Positions 11,770-21,761 are shown, counted from the first letter of the stretch. The stretch is DNA of 64,000 nt from Burkholderiales bacterium 8X (GCA_902506565.1 LR732703.1:2280125-2344124); one strand, 5' to 3'. Notes: generated from the sequence alone by a model not told the origin. Numbers and translations: made by a program.

Positions 11770-13083
11770 TCAACCTTGCTGCGCCATCAGCTCGTCGAAG
11801 CTCACCGCTTTCTCGTTGACCTTCACCTTGCCGAGCACGAATTCGGTCACGTTGTTCTCGATGACGACCGCCTCGACCTCGGCCAGCTGGCGGTTGTCGC
11901 TGTAATACCAGCGCACCACGTCGGCCGGCTTTTCGTAGCTGGCAGCCAGCTCGTCGACATGCGCCTTGATCTGCTCGGGCCGGGCCTGCAGGTTGTTGGC
12001 GCGCACCAGTTCGGCGACCACCAATCCGAGGCGCACGCGGCGCTCGGCCTGCGGGCGGAAGACTTCCTCGGGGATCGGCGCCTTGTCGGCATCCTTGATG
12101 CCGCGCTGCTTGAGTTCGGCGCGGGCGCCTTCGACCATGCGGTCCATTTCGGCCTGCACGCTCGACTTGGGCAGATCGAGCTCGGCGTTGGCCACCAGTG
12201 CGTCCATCACCGCGTTCTTGTTGCGGGCCAGCAGGCGGAACTTCACTTCGCGCTCGAGATTGCGCTTGATGTCGGCGCGCAACCCCTCGACCGTTGCATC
12301 GGCGATGCCGAGCGACTTGGCCAGTTGTTCGTTGACTTCGGGCAGGTGCGTCGCTTCGATCTTCTTGACGGTCACCATGAAGTCGGCCTGCTTGCCGGCA
12401 ACTTCCTTGCCGTGGTAGTCGGCCGGGAACGACAGCGGGAAGGTTCGGCTGTCGCCCGACTTGAGGCCGCGCACCGCGTCCTCGAACTCCTTCAGCATCT
12501 GGCCTTCGCCGATCACGAACTGGAAGTCCTCGGCCTTGCCGCCCTGGAAGGTCTCGCCCTCGATCTTGCCTTCGAAGTCGACCGTGACCCGGTCGCCGTC
12601 GGCGGCCGCCGCGTCTTGAGCGCGCTGGGCGAAGGTGCGGCGCTGCTTGCGCAGGATCTCGAGGGTCTTGTCGATCGCGTCGTCGCCGACCTCAGCGCTC
12701 AGCTTCTCGACTTCGGCGCTGGAGAGGTCGTTGATCTTGACCTCGGGGAACACTTCGAACACCGCGTCGAAAGCCAGCTGGCCTTCGGGCGAATCGTCCT
12801 TCTCGGTGATGCGGGGCTGGCCGGCGACACGCAGCTTGGCTTCGTTGGCCGCCTGGGAGAAGGCTTCGCCGACCTTGTCGTTCATCACCTCGTAGTGCAC
12901 CGAATAGCCGTAACGCTGGGTCACGACCGTCATCGGAACCTTGCCCGGGCGAAAGCCATCCATCTTGACGGTGCGGGCCAGCTTCTTGAGGCGCGTATCG
13001 ACCTCGGACTTGATGGTATCGGCCGGCAAGGTCAGGGTGATCTTGCGCTCGAGCTTGTCGAGGGTTTCAACGTTCACGGTCAT
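11770..13083 (-). CDS. tig: Trigger factor
   Basis: Ribosome-associated chaperone and peptidyl-prolyl isomerase that meets nascent chains at the exit tunnel. 437 residues, the usual length. The N-terminal ribosome-binding tail carries [12 protein letters not shown] (the GFRxGKxP signature), the middle FKBP-like PPIase domain starts near residue 160 ([21 protein letters not shown]), and the rest forms the helical chaperone arms. AAGGAAC lies about six bases before the ATG. The start lies only 33 bases after the CCA end of tRNA-Leu(UAG), so the tRNA and tig are probably on one transcript. Confidence 0.98.
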   Translation of the reverse strand: MTVNVETLDKLERKITLTLPADTIKSEVDTRLKKLARTVKMDGFRPGKVPMTVVTQRYGYSVHYEVMNDKVGEAFSQAANEAKLRVAGQPRITEKDDSPEGQLAFDAVFEVFPEVKINDLSSAEVEKLSAEVGDDAIDKTLEILRKQRRTFAQRAQDAAAADGDRVTVDFEGKIEGETFQGGKAEDFQFVIGEGQMLKEFEDAVRGLKSGDSRTFPLSFPADYHGKEVAGKQADFMVTVKKIEATHLPEVNEQLAKSLGIADATVEGLRADIKRNLEREVKFRLLARNKNAVMDALVANAELDLPKSSVQAEMDRMVEGARAELKQRGIKDADKAPIPEEVFRPQAERRVRLGLVVAELVRANNLQARPEQIKAHVDELAASYEKPADVVRWYYSDNRQLAEVEAVVIENNVTEFVLGKVKVNEKAVSFDELMAQQG

Positions 13084-13116
13084 TTGCTTGTTCCTTCAGA
13101 GGGGCTTATCTAGTGC

Positions 13117-13203
13117 TGGTGCGCGGGGCCGGACTCGAACCGGCACGTTCTTGCGAACGTCAGGACCTAAACCTGGTGCGTCTACCGATTTCGCCACCCG
13201 CGC
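13117..13203 (-). tRNA. tRNA-Leu (UAG)
   Basis: Minus-strand class II tRNA: acceptor GCGCGGG/CCCGCGC, anticodon TAG within CCAGGTTTAGGTCCTG, long variable arm (GACGTTCGCAAGAACGTG), T arm GGTTCGAGTCC and encoded CCA. Immediately upstream of tig. Confidence 0.96.
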
Positions 13204-13346
13204 GGTTCCAGTTGAAAGGTGATGCCGCAGGGTCATTGCGGCAATTCGAGGCAGGCAGCCGGTCGAAAGCGGCCCACCTGAAATCGGTCAACCGCGCATT
13301 TTAGACGGAAGCCCCGGCGCTTCCGGCCGGGGGACAGGCGGCTTTT

Positions 13347-16300
13347 TCAAGCCGACGCGGGCGCCATCGGCGATGCCCCTCCTGCGCCGGGTTGGCGATC
13401 GGGAGAGGGCTCCGCCGGCGGCGCAGGATCGGGATCACGCCGGATGCGGAACCAGGCCGCATACATGGCCGGCAACGCGAGCAGCGTGAGCACGGTGGCG
13501 ACGATGAGGCCGCCCATGATCGCCACCGCCATCGGGCCCCAGAACACGCTGCGGGACAGCGGGATCATCGCCAGCACCGCTGCAGCCGCCGTCAGCACGA
13601 TCGGCCGGAGCCGCCGCACGGCCGATTCGACGATCGCGTCCCACGCCGGAACACCTGCCGCGCGGTCGAGCTCGATCTGGTCGATCAGGATCACCGCATT
13701 GCGCTGGATCATGCCCATCAACGCGATCACGCCCAGCAGCGCGACGAACCCGAACGGACGGTTGAGCACCAGGAGCGCTCCGGCCACGCCGGCGATGCCG
13801 AGCGGCCCGGTGATGAACACCAGCACCGAGCGGCTGAAGCTGTGCAGCTGGAGCATGAGCAGGGTAAAGGTCAGGAACAGCATGATCGGGACGCCGGCGA
13901 CGATCGAATCCGAGCCCTTGCTGCTTTCCTCGACCGCGCCCGCCACCTCGATTCGATAGGCGCCGCTTCCCGCCGACTTCCATTTCGCCTCGAGTTCGCG
14001 CAGGGCCGGCAACAGCTGCGCGGTCACGGTCGCGCCCTGCAGCCCCTCGATGATGTCGCCTTGCACGGTGATGGCGTAGTCGCGGTTCTCCCGCCACATC
14101 ACGCCGGGCTCCCAGCTGAACACCGGGCGAGCGATCTGGGTGAGCGGAATCGAGCGACCGGAGGCCGTGGGCAGGTACGCGTTGCCGATGTCGGAGATGG
14201 CTTCCCGCTCGTCCGGCGACTGCCGCAGCACGATGTCGATCAGCCGATCGTTCTCGCGGTACTGGCCGACGTTGGTGCCGGTGAACATGGTCCGGGCTGC
14301 CTGCGCGATCGCCTGGCTGGTGACGCCGAGCGCACGCGCCTTGGCCTGGTCCACCTCGAGCCGGATCACCTTGACCGCCTCGTTCCAGTTGTCGTTGACG
14401 CCGCGCATGTTGGCGTTCTGCCGCATCACGGCCTTGACCTCGTCGGCCCTGACCCGCAGCTCGATCGGGTCGGCGCCGATCACCCGGAACTGCACCGGAT
14501 ACGGCACCGGCGGCCCGTTGGGCAGCAGCTTGACCCGCCCCCGGATCTCCGGAAACTCCTGCGACAGCAGGGCCGGCAACTTGATCCGCAGGCTCTCGCG
14601 CACCTTGAGGTCCTTCGCCAGCACGATCAGCTGCGAGACGTTCGACTGCGGGAAGACCTGGTCGAGCGGCAGGTAGAAGCGCGGCACGCCGGAACCGACC
14701 CAGGTGGTGACGCTGCCGACGCCCGGCTCCTTCATCAGGCGCTGTTCCACCCGCTTGGCGACTTCCTCGTTGGCCGTGATCGAGGTGCCTTCCGGGAACC
14801 ACAGGTCGACCATGATTTCCGGCCGGCTCGAATCCGGGAAGAACTGCTGCTGGACCTTGCCCATGCCGACGATGCCGAGCCCGAAGATCAGCACCGTGGC
14901 GCCGATGGTCAGCCAGCGGTGCGCCACGCACCAGTTCACGGTGCGCCGGAAGGCGTTGTAGAACGGCGTGTCGAAAAGCTCGTGCGGCGGCGCGTTCGGA
15001 TCGTGCGGCTTGACCTTGAGCAGCAAGGTTCCGAGGTAAGGCACGAAGTACACCGAGACCACCCAGCTCAGCACCAGCGCGATAACCGTGACCGCGAAGA
15101 TCGCAAAGGTGTATTCGCCGGTGACCGACTTCGCGAGCCCGATCGGCAAGAAGCCGGCTGCGGTGATCAAGGTGCCGGTGAGCATCGGCTTGGCGGTGAC
15201 GTCGTAGGCGAAGGTGGCGGCGCGAACCTTGTCGTAGCCCTCCTCCATCTTCCGCACCATCATCTCGACCGCGATGATCGCGTCGTCGACCAGGAGGCCG
15301 AGCGCGATGATGAGCGAACCCAGCGAGATCTTGTGCAGCCCGATCCCGAAGTAGTTCATCGCCAGGAAGGTGACCGCCAGCACCAGGGGAATGGTGATCG
15401 CCACCACCAGCCCGGGCCGTATGTCGACATACCAGCCGAAGCGTCCGCCCTTGTGCAGCCCGAGCGCGATGAAGCTCACCGCCAGCACGATCGCGACGGC
15501 TTCGATCAGCACGCTCACGAATTCGTTGACCGAGGTCGCGACCGACACCGGCTGGTCCTGCACCTGCGCCAGCTTGATGCCGGCAGGCAGCGTGTCGTCG
15601 ATGTGGGATGTCGCCGTGCGCAAGGCCTTGCCGAGCGCGATGATGTCACCGCCCTTGGCCATCGAGACACCGAGCGCGATCACTTCCTTGCCCTGGTGCC
15701 GGACCTTGACCGCCGGCGGATCGACGTAGCCGCGCCGGATCTCGGCGATGTCGCCCAGCCGCAACTGGCTGCCCGAACTGCCCCGGATCGGCATGGCGCG
15801 CAGCTGCTCGACATCGGTGAACTGGCCGCCGACCCGCACCTGCACCATCTCGAGCGGCGACTGGATCACGCCGGCGCTCTCGACCGCGTTCTGCGCGCCG
15901 ATCTGCTGAAGCACCGCGTTGAAGTCGAGGCCGAGCTGCGCGAGCCGCTTCTGCGAGACCTCGATGTAGACCTTCTCGTCCTGGACGCCGAACTGCTCGA
16001 CCTTGGCGACGTCCTTGACCCGCAGCAGCTGCTGGCGCACGTCGTCCGCGAACACCTTGAGCTCGGCATAGCTGAAGCCGTCGCTCTCGAGCGCGTAGAT
16101 CACGCCGTACACGTCGCCGAAGTCGTCGTTGAAGAAAGGCCCCTGCACGCCGCCGGGCAAGGTGCCGCGGATATCGGCGACCTTCTTGCGCACCGTGTAC
16201 CAGACGTTGGGCACGTCCGCCGCCTTCGAGGAGTCCTTGATCTGGAAGATGATCTGCGACTCGCCCGGCTTCGAATAACTGCGGATCTTGTCCGCGTAGG

Positions 16301-16559
16301 GCACCTCCTGCAGGGTGCGCTCGAGCTTGTCGGTGACCTGCTCGGCCACCTGCTGCGCCGTGGCGCCGGGCCAGTAGGTTCGCACCACCATCGCACGGAA
16401 GGTGAATGGCGGGTCCTCGTCCTGCCCGAGCTGGAAGTAGGCCGCGAAGCCCAGCACCATCAGCACGATCATCAGGTAGCGCGTCAGCGCCGAATGGTCG
16501 AGCGCCCACTTCGAGAGATTGAAGCCGGCCTTGCCGGCATCGTGGTCCTGCGGTGTCAT
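13347..16559 (-). CDS. RND multidrug efflux pump, inner-membrane permease (HAE1 family)
   Basis: Proton-driven trimeric pump that exports hydrophobic compounds from membrane and periplasm. 1070 residues, normal for the AcrB class, with one N-terminal membrane helix (ALTRYLMIVLMVLGFAAYF), two large periplasmic domains and two six-helix bundles. The TM4 proton-relay acids are present in GLLVDDAIIAVEMM. The C-terminus is Pro-rich (PAPPAEPSPDRQPG). ATG at 16559 lies 10 bases past the adaptor stop, so the two form an adaptor-pump operon. No outer-membrane channel gene accompanies it; it would have to borrow one, perhaps that at 31032. The drug range cannot be read from sequence. Confidence 0.93.
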   Translation of the reverse strand: MTPQDHDAGKAGFNLSKWALDHSALTRYLMIVLMVLGFAAYFQLGQDEDPPFTFRAMVVRTYWPGATAQQVAEQVTDKLERTLQEVPYADKIRSYSKPGESQIIFQIKDSSKAADVPNVWYTVRKKVADIRGTLPGGVQGPFFNDDFGDVYGVIYALESDGFSYAELKVFADDVRQQLLRVKDVAKVEQFGVQDEKVYIEVSQKRLAQLGLDFNAVLQQIGAQNAVESAGVIQSPLEMVQVRVGGQFTDVEQLRAMPIRGSSGSQLRLGDIAEIRRGYVDPPAVKVRHQGKEVIALGVSMAKGGDIIALGKALRTATSHIDDTLPAGIKLAQVQDQPVSVATSVNEFVSVLIEAVAIVLAVSFIALGLHKGGRFGWYVDIRPGLVVAITIPLVLAVTFLAMNYFGIGLHKISLGSLIIALGLLVDDAIIAVEMMVRKMEEGYDKVRAATFAYDVTAKPMLTGTLITAAGFLPIGLAKSVTGEYTFAIFAVTVIALVLSWVVSVYFVPYLGTLLLKVKPHDPNAPPHELFDTPFYNAFRRTVNWCVAHRWLTIGATVLIFGLGIVGMGKVQQQFFPDSSRPEIMVDLWFPEGTSITANEEVAKRVEQRLMKEPGVGSVTTWVGSGVPRFYLPLDQVFPQSNVSQLIVLAKDLKVRESLRIKLPALLSQEFPEIRGRVKLLPNGPPVPYPVQFRVIGADPIELRVRADEVKAVMRQNANMRGVNDNWNEAVKVIRLEVDQAKARALGVTSQAIAQAARTMFTGTNVGQYRENDRLIDIVLRQSPDEREAISDIGNAYLPTASGRSIPLTQIARPVFSWEPGVMWRENRDYAITVQGDIIEGLQGATVTAQLLPALRELEAKWKSAGSGAYRIEVAGAVEESSKGSDSIVAGVPIMLFLTFTLLMLQLHSFSRSVLVFITGPLGIAGVAGALLVLNRPFGFVALLGVIALMGMIQRNAVILIDQIELDRAAGVPAWDAIVESAVRRLRPIVLTAAAAVLAMIPLSRSVFWGPMAVAIMGGLIVATVLTLLALPAMYAAWFRIRRDPDPAPPAEPSPDRQPGAGGASPMAPASA

Positions 16560-16569
16560 CGGCCGGGTC

Positions 16570-17757
16570 CTAGCGCTGGACCACCGGCGTCGGCGCCGGA
16601 ACCGATTGCGGCGCCTCGGCGCTCTGCTTCGGGGCAGCGCCTCCGTGATCCTTGAAGAGCGACACCTTCTGGCCAGGCGACAGCACATGCACGCCGGCCA
16701 CCACCACCGTGGCGCCCGGCGCCAGGCCGGCGTCGACCACCGCCTCGTTGCCGTCGGCCGTGGTCACCTGCACCGGTTGCGAGCGCACGGTCATGGTGTT
16801 CCTGTCGACCACCCAGACCGCGGTTCCGTTGCCTTCCTGGCGCAAGGCGCTGGTCGGCAGCTTGATGACCGGCGCGCCGCTGTGCGACAGGGCCTTGGGA
16901 CTGGCATACACGGTCGCGCCAAGGGGCGGCGAGCTTGCGGCATCGATCGCCACCTTGACCGCGAAGGTGCGGGTCACGGCATCGGCGCTGGCCGCGACCT
17001 CGCGAACCTTGCCCTGCAGTTCGGCGCCGCCCGACCAGCCGCGCACCGAAACCGGCGAGCCGGTCGTGATGCGGGCGGCCCGGTCTTCCGGCACCGCGAA
17101 CACGACATCCCGCGCGCCGTCCTGCGCGATGCGAACCACCGGCGAGCCAGCGCTGACCACCTGACCCGGCTCGGCCTCGACCGCGGTCACGATGCCGGCG
17201 ACATCCGCGACCAGCGTCGTGTAGTTGGCCTGGTTGCCTTGCGACGCGAGCTGCGCCTGGGCTTGCTCGAGCTGGGCCTGCGAGGAGCGGTAGGTCGACT
17301 CGCGCCTTTCGAGTTCGGCCGCGCTGATGAAGTTCTGCTCGCGAAGGCCGCGGTATCGCTTGAGATCGGCGTCGGCCAGGTCACGGCTCGTGCGGGCCGC
17401 TGCCAGCTGAGCCCGGGCGGCGTCGGCAGCCAGCCGGTAGTCCTGCGGATCGAGTTGCGCCAGCACCTGGCCCGGCTGCACGTGCTGGCCGACCTCGGCC
17501 TGGCGCCGGGTGATCTTGCCGGCGACGCGGAAGCCCAGCCGAGATTCGACCCGGGCCCGCACTTCGCCGGAGAACTCCGGCGCGCTTTCGTAGGCGCTGG
17601 TCGAGATGGTCGTCACCTTGACGGCGCGGATCGGTTCTTCGGGAGGGGGAGGCTTGCTGCAGGCCGCCATCAAGGTCATGGCAAGAGCGGCGGCTGCCAT
17701 GCGTGCGGCACGCGAGGCGGACCAGGGAGCTGGAAACGAGGAAATCGACGTGGTCAT
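16570..17757 (-). CDS. RND efflux periplasmic adaptor (membrane fusion protein), lipoprotein
   Basis: Links the inner-membrane pump to an outer-membrane channel. 395 residues from ATG at 17757. The N-terminal signal ends in a lipobox, LMAAC, so the mature protein is probably lipid-anchored. Then follow the barrel-sandwich half EVGQHVQPGQVLAQLD, an alpha-helical hairpin with SSQAQLEQAQAQLASQ, the second lipoyl-like half VADVAGIVTAVEAEPGQVV, a beta-barrel and the membrane-proximal domain. First gene of the efflux operon; a TetR-type operator lies 31 bases upstream of the ATG, overlapping the probable promoter. Confidence 0.92.
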   Translation of the reverse strand: MTTSISSFPAPWSASRAARMAAAALAMTLMAACSKPPPPEEPIRAVKVTTISTSAYESAPEFSGEVRARVESRLGFRVAGKITRRQAEVGQHVQPGQVLAQLDPQDYRLAADAARAQLAAARTSRDLADADLKRYRGLREQNFISAAELERRESTYRSSQAQLEQAQAQLASQGNQANYTTLVADVAGIVTAVEAEPGQVVSAGSPVVRIAQDGARDVVFAVPEDRAARITTGSPVSVRGWSGGAELQGKVREVAASADAVTRTFAVKVAIDAASSPPLGATVYASPKALSHSGAPVIKLPTSALRQEGNGTAVWVVDRNTMTVRSQPVQVTTADGNEAVVDAGLAPGATVVVAGVHVLSPGQKVSLFKDHGGAAPKQSAEAPQSVPAPTPVVQR

Positions 17758-17787
17758 CAAAAACGCCCTTGCAAGAAACGGGGCCAC

Positions 17788-17807
17788 TACTGACCAGCCG
17801 GTTAGTA
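17788..17807. promoter_or_regulatory. TetR-family-type operator in the efflux/hpnC divergent region
   Basis: Half-sites TACTGACC (17788-17795) and GGTTAGTA (17800-17807) form an inverted repeat, 7 of 8 positions matching, with a 4-base spacer. Sites of the form TnACTnACC/GGTnAGTnA are typical of TetR/AcrR repressors of RND pumps. No tetR gene lies within the window near it. Confidence 0.6.
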
Positions 17808-17868
17808 ATCTAGGTTAATCGAGAAACGGTGTCAATTGAGCGTGGGGCGGCGCACACGCTCGATTGCC

Positions 17869-18840
17869 ATGGTCGCCGGGCGACAATCTTGCGCTGTGCA
17901 GTCGCCCTCCTCATCCTCTTCCAGCGTCGCGCCCGCGTCCGCGTCCGAGTCCGCATCCACCCCGGCGCACTACGAAAACTTCCCCGTGGCCTCGTGGCTT
18001 TGTCCGCCAGCGCTCCGGCAGCCGATCGCGGCCATCTACGGGTTCGCGCGAACGGCGGACGACATCGCCGACGAAGGTGCGGCTACGCCGACCGAGCGCC
18101 TGGCGCTGCTTTGCGAGTTTCGTGCCCACTTGTTCCAGGCTGCGCTGGGCAGGGTCGATGCCGGCCGCTGGCCGCAGGTCTTCGCACCGCTGGCGCAAGC
18201 GATAGAGCGCCACCGCTTGCCGGAGGCGCTGCTTGCCGACCTGCTTGACGCCTTCGTGCAGGACATCGAGTACACGCGGCACGGCAGGCACTACCGGGAC
18301 CGCGCCGAGTTGCTCGACTACTGCCGCCGGTCCGCCAACCCGGTGGGACGGCTGTTGCTCCATCTGTACGGCGTCGGCGATGCCGAGTCGCTCGCCAGGA
18401 GCGACGCCATCTGCTCGGCCCTGCAGCTGATCAACTTCTGGCAAGACCTGAGCGTCGATCTGCCCCGCCGCCGCTTCTATCTGCCGACGTCCGACCTCGG
18501 CCTGCACGACCTCGACGCCGGCAGCCTCTCGCAGTTCCGGCCGCTCGCCGCAGCGCCGCCTCCTGCCGCCGCCCTGGCCTTGGTGGCTCACGAAGTCGAG
18601 TGGGCCCGGGGCCTCATGCAACGGGGTGCGCCCTTGGTCCACCGGCTCCCGGGCCGTGCCGGCTGGGAGCTGCGCCTGGTGGTGCAGGGCGGCCTGCGGA
18701 TCCTCGACAAGATCGAGGCGCTCGGCTTCGACAGCTTCTCGACGCGGCCCACGATCGGCAAGCCTGATGTGATCCGGATGAGCTGGGCCGCACTCTGGAT
18801 GCGGAGACAATCGCCGGCCATGACGAGCCCGCATCGATGA
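17869..18840 (+). CDS. hpnC: Squalene synthase HpnC (hydroxysqualene-forming step)
   Basis: In the bacterial three-enzyme route, HpnC converts presqualene diphosphate to hydroxysqualene. It belongs to the trans-isoprenyl diphosphate synthase (squalene/phytoene synthase) fold. The family opening HYENFPVASW, the first Asp-rich motif TADDIADEG and the second NFWQDLSVD are all present. The start is uncertain: TTG at 17836, ATG at 17869 and GTG at 17896 are in frame and none has a clear ribosome site; the extra N-terminus is Ser/Ala-rich. The stop overlaps the hpnD start (ATGA). Divergent from the RND operon. Confidence 0.92.
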   Translation: MVAGRQSCAVQSPSSSSSSVAPASASESASTPAHYENFPVASWLCPPALRQPIAAIYGFARTADDIADEGAATPTERLALLCEFRAHLFQAALGRVDAGRWPQVFAPLAQAIERHRLPEALLADLLDAFVQDIEYTRHGRHYRDRAELLDYCRRSANPVGRLLLHLYGVGDAESLARSDAICSALQLINFWQDLSVDLPRRRFYLPTSDLGLHDLDAGSLSQFRPLAAAPPPAAALALVAHEVEWARGLMQRGAPLVHRLPGRAGWELRLVVQGGLRILDKIEALGFDSFSTRPTIGKPDVIRMSWAALWMRRQSPAMTSPHR

Positions 18841-19676
18841 CACCCGAGCAATACGTCGAAGACAAGGCGGCTGCTTCGGGCAGCAGCTTCTATTACGCGT
18901 TCCTTTTCCTGCCGAAGCCGAGGCGCGCGGCCATCACGGCGTTCTATGCGTTCTGCCGCGAGATCGACGACGTGGTGGACGAGGTCAGCGATCCCGGCGT
19001 CGCCGCGACCAAGCTGGCCTGGTGGCGCAGCGAGGTCGCGCAGTCCTTCGCCGGCGAGCCGCACCATCCGCTGATGAAGGCCTTGATGCCGCATGCTGCC
19101 GCCTTCGGCGTCGAAGAACGCCTGCTGCAGGAAGTGATCGATGGCTGCGACATGGACCTGCAGCAGACCCGCTACCTCGACTTTCCGGCGCTCAAGCGCT
19201 ATTGCCATCTGGTCGCCGGCGTGGTCGGCGAAGGCGCGGCGCGCATCTTCGGGCAGACGGATCCACAGACCACGGCCTACGCGCACCGGCTCGGCCTCGC
19301 ACTTCAGCTCACCAACATCATTCGCGACGTCGGCGAGGACGCGCTGCGTGGCCGCATCTACCTGCCGGTGAACGAGTTGCAGCAGTTCGACGTCAAGGCG
19401 CACGAGATCCTCAACCGCATTCACTCGCCCCGCTTCGTCGAGTTGATGAAGTTCCAGGCGGCGCGCGCACATGCGGCCTACGACGAAGCCCTCGCCCTCC
19501 TGCCGCCCGCCGATCGCCGCGCCCAAAAGCCCGGCCTGATGATGGCGAGCATCTACCGCACGCTGCTTCGAGAGATCGAATCGGATGATTTCCAGGTGCT
19601 GCACCAGCGGGTCAGCCTGACGCCCCTGCGCAAGTTCTGGCTGGCGTGGCGCGTGCAGGCGCTCGGCAGGCTCTAG
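18837..19676 (+). CDS. hpnD: Presqualene diphosphate synthase HpnD
   Basis: Condenses two farnesyl diphosphates to presqualene diphosphate, the first committed step to squalene and hopanoids. 279 residues. The opening TPEQYVEDKAAASGSSFYYAFLFLP is typical of HpnD; Asp-rich motifs are REIDDVVDEV and NIIRDVGEDA. The ATG overlaps the hpnC stop by four bases, indicating coupled translation. Confidence 0.95.
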   Translation: MTPEQYVEDKAAASGSSFYYAFLFLPKPRRAAITAFYAFCREIDDVVDEVSDPGVAATKLAWWRSEVAQSFAGEPHHPLMKALMPHAAAFGVEERLLQEVIDGCDMDLQQTRYLDFPALKRYCHLVAGVVGEGAARIFGQTDPQTTAYAHRLGLALQLTNIIRDVGEDALRGRIYLPVNELQQFDVKAHEILNRIHSPRFVELMKFQAARAHAAYDEALALLPPADRRAQKPGLMMASIYRTLLREIESDDFQVLHQRVSLTPLRKFWLAWRVQALGRL

Positions 19677-19731
19677 TGCGCGATCGGGCGTCGGCCGAGG
19701 CAGCTTCGACGAGCGTGGAAAGGCTCGGCCG

Positions 19732-21036
19732 ATGAAGCTCGCGATCGTCGGCGCCGGCTGGGCCGGCCTCGCCTGCGCCATCGAAAGCGTCCGCGCGGGT
19801 CACCGGGTCACGCTCTTCGAAGCCAGCCGAACCCTGGGCGGCCGTGCGCGAGCGCTCGAAGTGCATCCGGTTGGCCAATCGCCGCTGCTGCTGGACAACG
19901 GCCAGCACATCCTGATCGGCGCCTATGCCGCCACGCTGGGCTTGATGCAGGAACTCGGCATCGACCTTGGCAAGGCGCTGCACCGGATGCCGCTCGTGCT
20001 GCGCTTTCCGGATGGCGGCGGCATCGAGACGCCACGCCTGCCGCCACCGCTCGACCTGCTGGCGGGCATCTTCCGCGCAACCGGCTGGAGCTGGGGCGAC
20101 AAGGCCCGCCTGATCCGCATCGCGGCCGGGTGGCGCCGGCAGGGCTTTCGATGTGCGCCCGAAACCACGGTCGCCGAACTCTGCGCCCCGCTCGGCGCCC
20201 GGGTCGTTCGCGATCTGGTCGAGCCGCTCTGCGTTTCTGCGCTGAACACACCGATCGAACGCGCGAGCGGCGCCGTGTTCCTGCGAGTGCTGCACGACGC
20301 GCTCTTCGCCGGTGCCGGCGGCGCCGACCTGCTGCTGCCGCGGGTCGACCTCGGCGCACTGTTGCCGGACCCGGCATCGACCTGGCTCGAAGCACACGGC
20401 GCCCGGCTGCGCACGGGTACCCGCGTGCAGGCGATCGCTGCGGCCGAAGGATCCTGGGAGGTCGACGAAGAACGCTTCGATCGCGTGATCCTGGCTTGTC
20501 CGCCATGGGAGGCCGCAAGGCTCGCGGCGGCGGCGGGTTCTGCGTCGGCAGAGGCGTGGTCGGCGCGGGCCGACGCACTCGAACACGAAGCCATCGCGAC
20601 CGTCTACGCCCGCGGCGGGGTTCGCCTGCCCGCACCCCTCATCGCCCTGCGAACGAACGCAGAAGCGCCGGCTCAGTTCGTCTTCGATCGATCATGGCTC
20701 GGCGGTCCGGACGGGCTGCTGGCCTTCGTCGTCAGCGCAAGCCCCTCTGATCGCGAACTCTTGCAGCAGCAGGTGATGCGGCAGGCGGCCGACCAGCTCG
20801 GGTTGCGCGAACTGCAGCCCGTCAAGACCGTGGTCGAGCGGCGTGCGACCTTCGCCTGCACGCCGGGCCTGGTGCGCCCCGGCGCGGTCGTCGCGCCCGG
20901 ACTGCTGGCATGCGGAGACTATGTCGATGGCCCCTACCCCGCGACGCTCGAAGGCGCGGTGCGTAGCGGCCTGGCCGCGGCGCGCCATCCGCAAGGACAG
21001 CAGCCGAGCCGGTGCGGACCCGAACCGAGTCGCTAG
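19732..21036 (+). CDS. hpnE: Hydroxysqualene dehydroxylase HpnE (FAD-dependent)
   Basis: Reduces hydroxysqualene to squalene, completing the hpnC/D/E route. 434 residues of the flavin amine oxidase/phytoene desaturase fold. The N-terminal dinucleotide-binding motif is IVGAGWAGLACAIE, followed by GGRARALE, and near the C-terminus CGDYVDGPYPATLEGAVRSG closes the FAD site. It lies 55 bases after hpnD. No squalene-hopene cyclase (shc) is in the window, so the end product cannot be confirmed here. Confidence 0.94.
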   Translation: MKLAIVGAGWAGLACAIESVRAGHRVTLFEASRTLGGRARALEVHPVGQSPLLLDNGQHILIGAYAATLGLMQELGIDLGKALHRMPLVLRFPDGGGIETPRLPPPLDLLAGIFRATGWSWGDKARLIRIAAGWRRQGFRCAPETTVAELCAPLGARVVRDLVEPLCVSALNTPIERASGAVFLRVLHDALFAGAGGADLLLPRVDLGALLPDPASTWLEAHGARLRTGTRVQAIAAAEGSWEVDEERFDRVILACPPWEAARLAAAAGSASAEAWSARADALEHEAIATVYARGGVRLPAPLIALRTNAEAPAQFVFDRSWLGGPDGLLAFVVSASPSDRELLQQQVMRQAADQLGLRELQPVKTVVERRATFACTPGLVRPGAVVAPGLLACGDYVDGPYPATLEGAVRSGLAAARHPQGQQPSRCGPEPSR

Positions 21037-21761
21037 CCAGCCTTGCCGAGCCGCTCGCACAGCCCCAGCAGGTCGGACACGATCAGCTGCGGCCGCGCGC
21101 CGTGTACCCAGGGCCGCTCGTCTCGTACCAGCCACGCGGCCTGCATGCCCGCATTCAAGGCGCCCACCACGTCCAGCGCCGCATCGTCGCCGACGTGCAG
21201 CACCGCTTCGGGCGCCACGCCCACCGATGCCGCGGCGGCCTCGAAGATCGGCGCCTCGGGCTTGCCCTTGCCGAACTCGCGGGCGCTGAAAGCCGTGCGA
21301 AACCACGGACCGACCCCCGCCAGGTGGATGTCGGCATTGCCGTTCGAGACGGCGACCAGCGGATATCGCTCGCTCAGCCACTTCAAGGCGGGCAGCGCGT
21401 CTTCGTACAGCTCGACCCGCTGGCGTTCGGCGAAGAACACGTCGAAGGCCGGCTCCGCGAGGTCCGGGTCTTCTTCCGCCCGCCGCAAGGCGCCGCGGAT
21501 CGACTCGCGCCTGAGCGCACTCAGGTCATGCGCCAAGTCCGAGCGTTCCTTCGCCGTGGCTTCGCGCAGCTCGCGCAGCACGCCCGGGGTGATCAGCAGT
21601 TCTGCCGTGCGGGGTGCCTCGCGCAGCAGCCATTCGTGCAGGGCGCGCTCCGCACGCTCGATGGTCGGCCAGATCGGCCAGAGGGTGTCGTCGAGGTCGA
21701 GCGAGATGGCTGCGACGCGTGCCACGTCGAGCGTGTCCGATCCAGGGTGCGCGATGTTCAT
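21033..21761 (-). CDS. HAD-superfamily hydrolase (subfamily IA)
   Basis: 242-residue phosphatase-like protein. Motif I is ISLDLDDTLWP (nucleophile Asp), motif II is VAVSNGN, motif III Lys is in FGKGKPEAPIF, and motif IV is HVGDDAALDVVGA. A helical cap lies between motifs I and II. The substrate is unknown. ATG at 21761 gives MNIAHPG; longer upstream reading overlaps hemH and is rejected. Divergent from hemH with a 15-bp gap between start codons and overlapping hpnE by four bases at its 3' end. Confidence 0.9.
   Translation of the reverse strand: MNIAHPGSDTLDVARVAAISLDLDDTLWPIWPTIERAERALHEWLLREAPRTAELLITPGVLRELREATAKERSDLAHDLSALRRESIRGALRRAEEDPDLAEPAFDVFFAERQRVELYEDALPALKWLSERYPLVAVSNGNADIHLAGVGPWFRTAFSAREFGKGKPEAPIFEAAAASVGVAPEAVLHVGDDAALDVVGALNAGMQAAWLVRDERPWVHGARPQLIVSDLLGLCERLGKAG

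Noticed and set aside
13392..16655. A 1087-codon plus-strand open frame opposite the RND pump
   Set aside because: Frame shadow of the pump gene; composition is Arg/His/Asp-rich low complexity and no ribosome site or motif is present. A similar shadow opposite the second pump (33817-37152) was rejected for the same reason.
17864..17887. Sigma-70 promoter TTGCCA/GACAAT for hpnC
   Set aside because: The two hexamers are only 12 bases apart, too close for a functional sigma-70 promoter.
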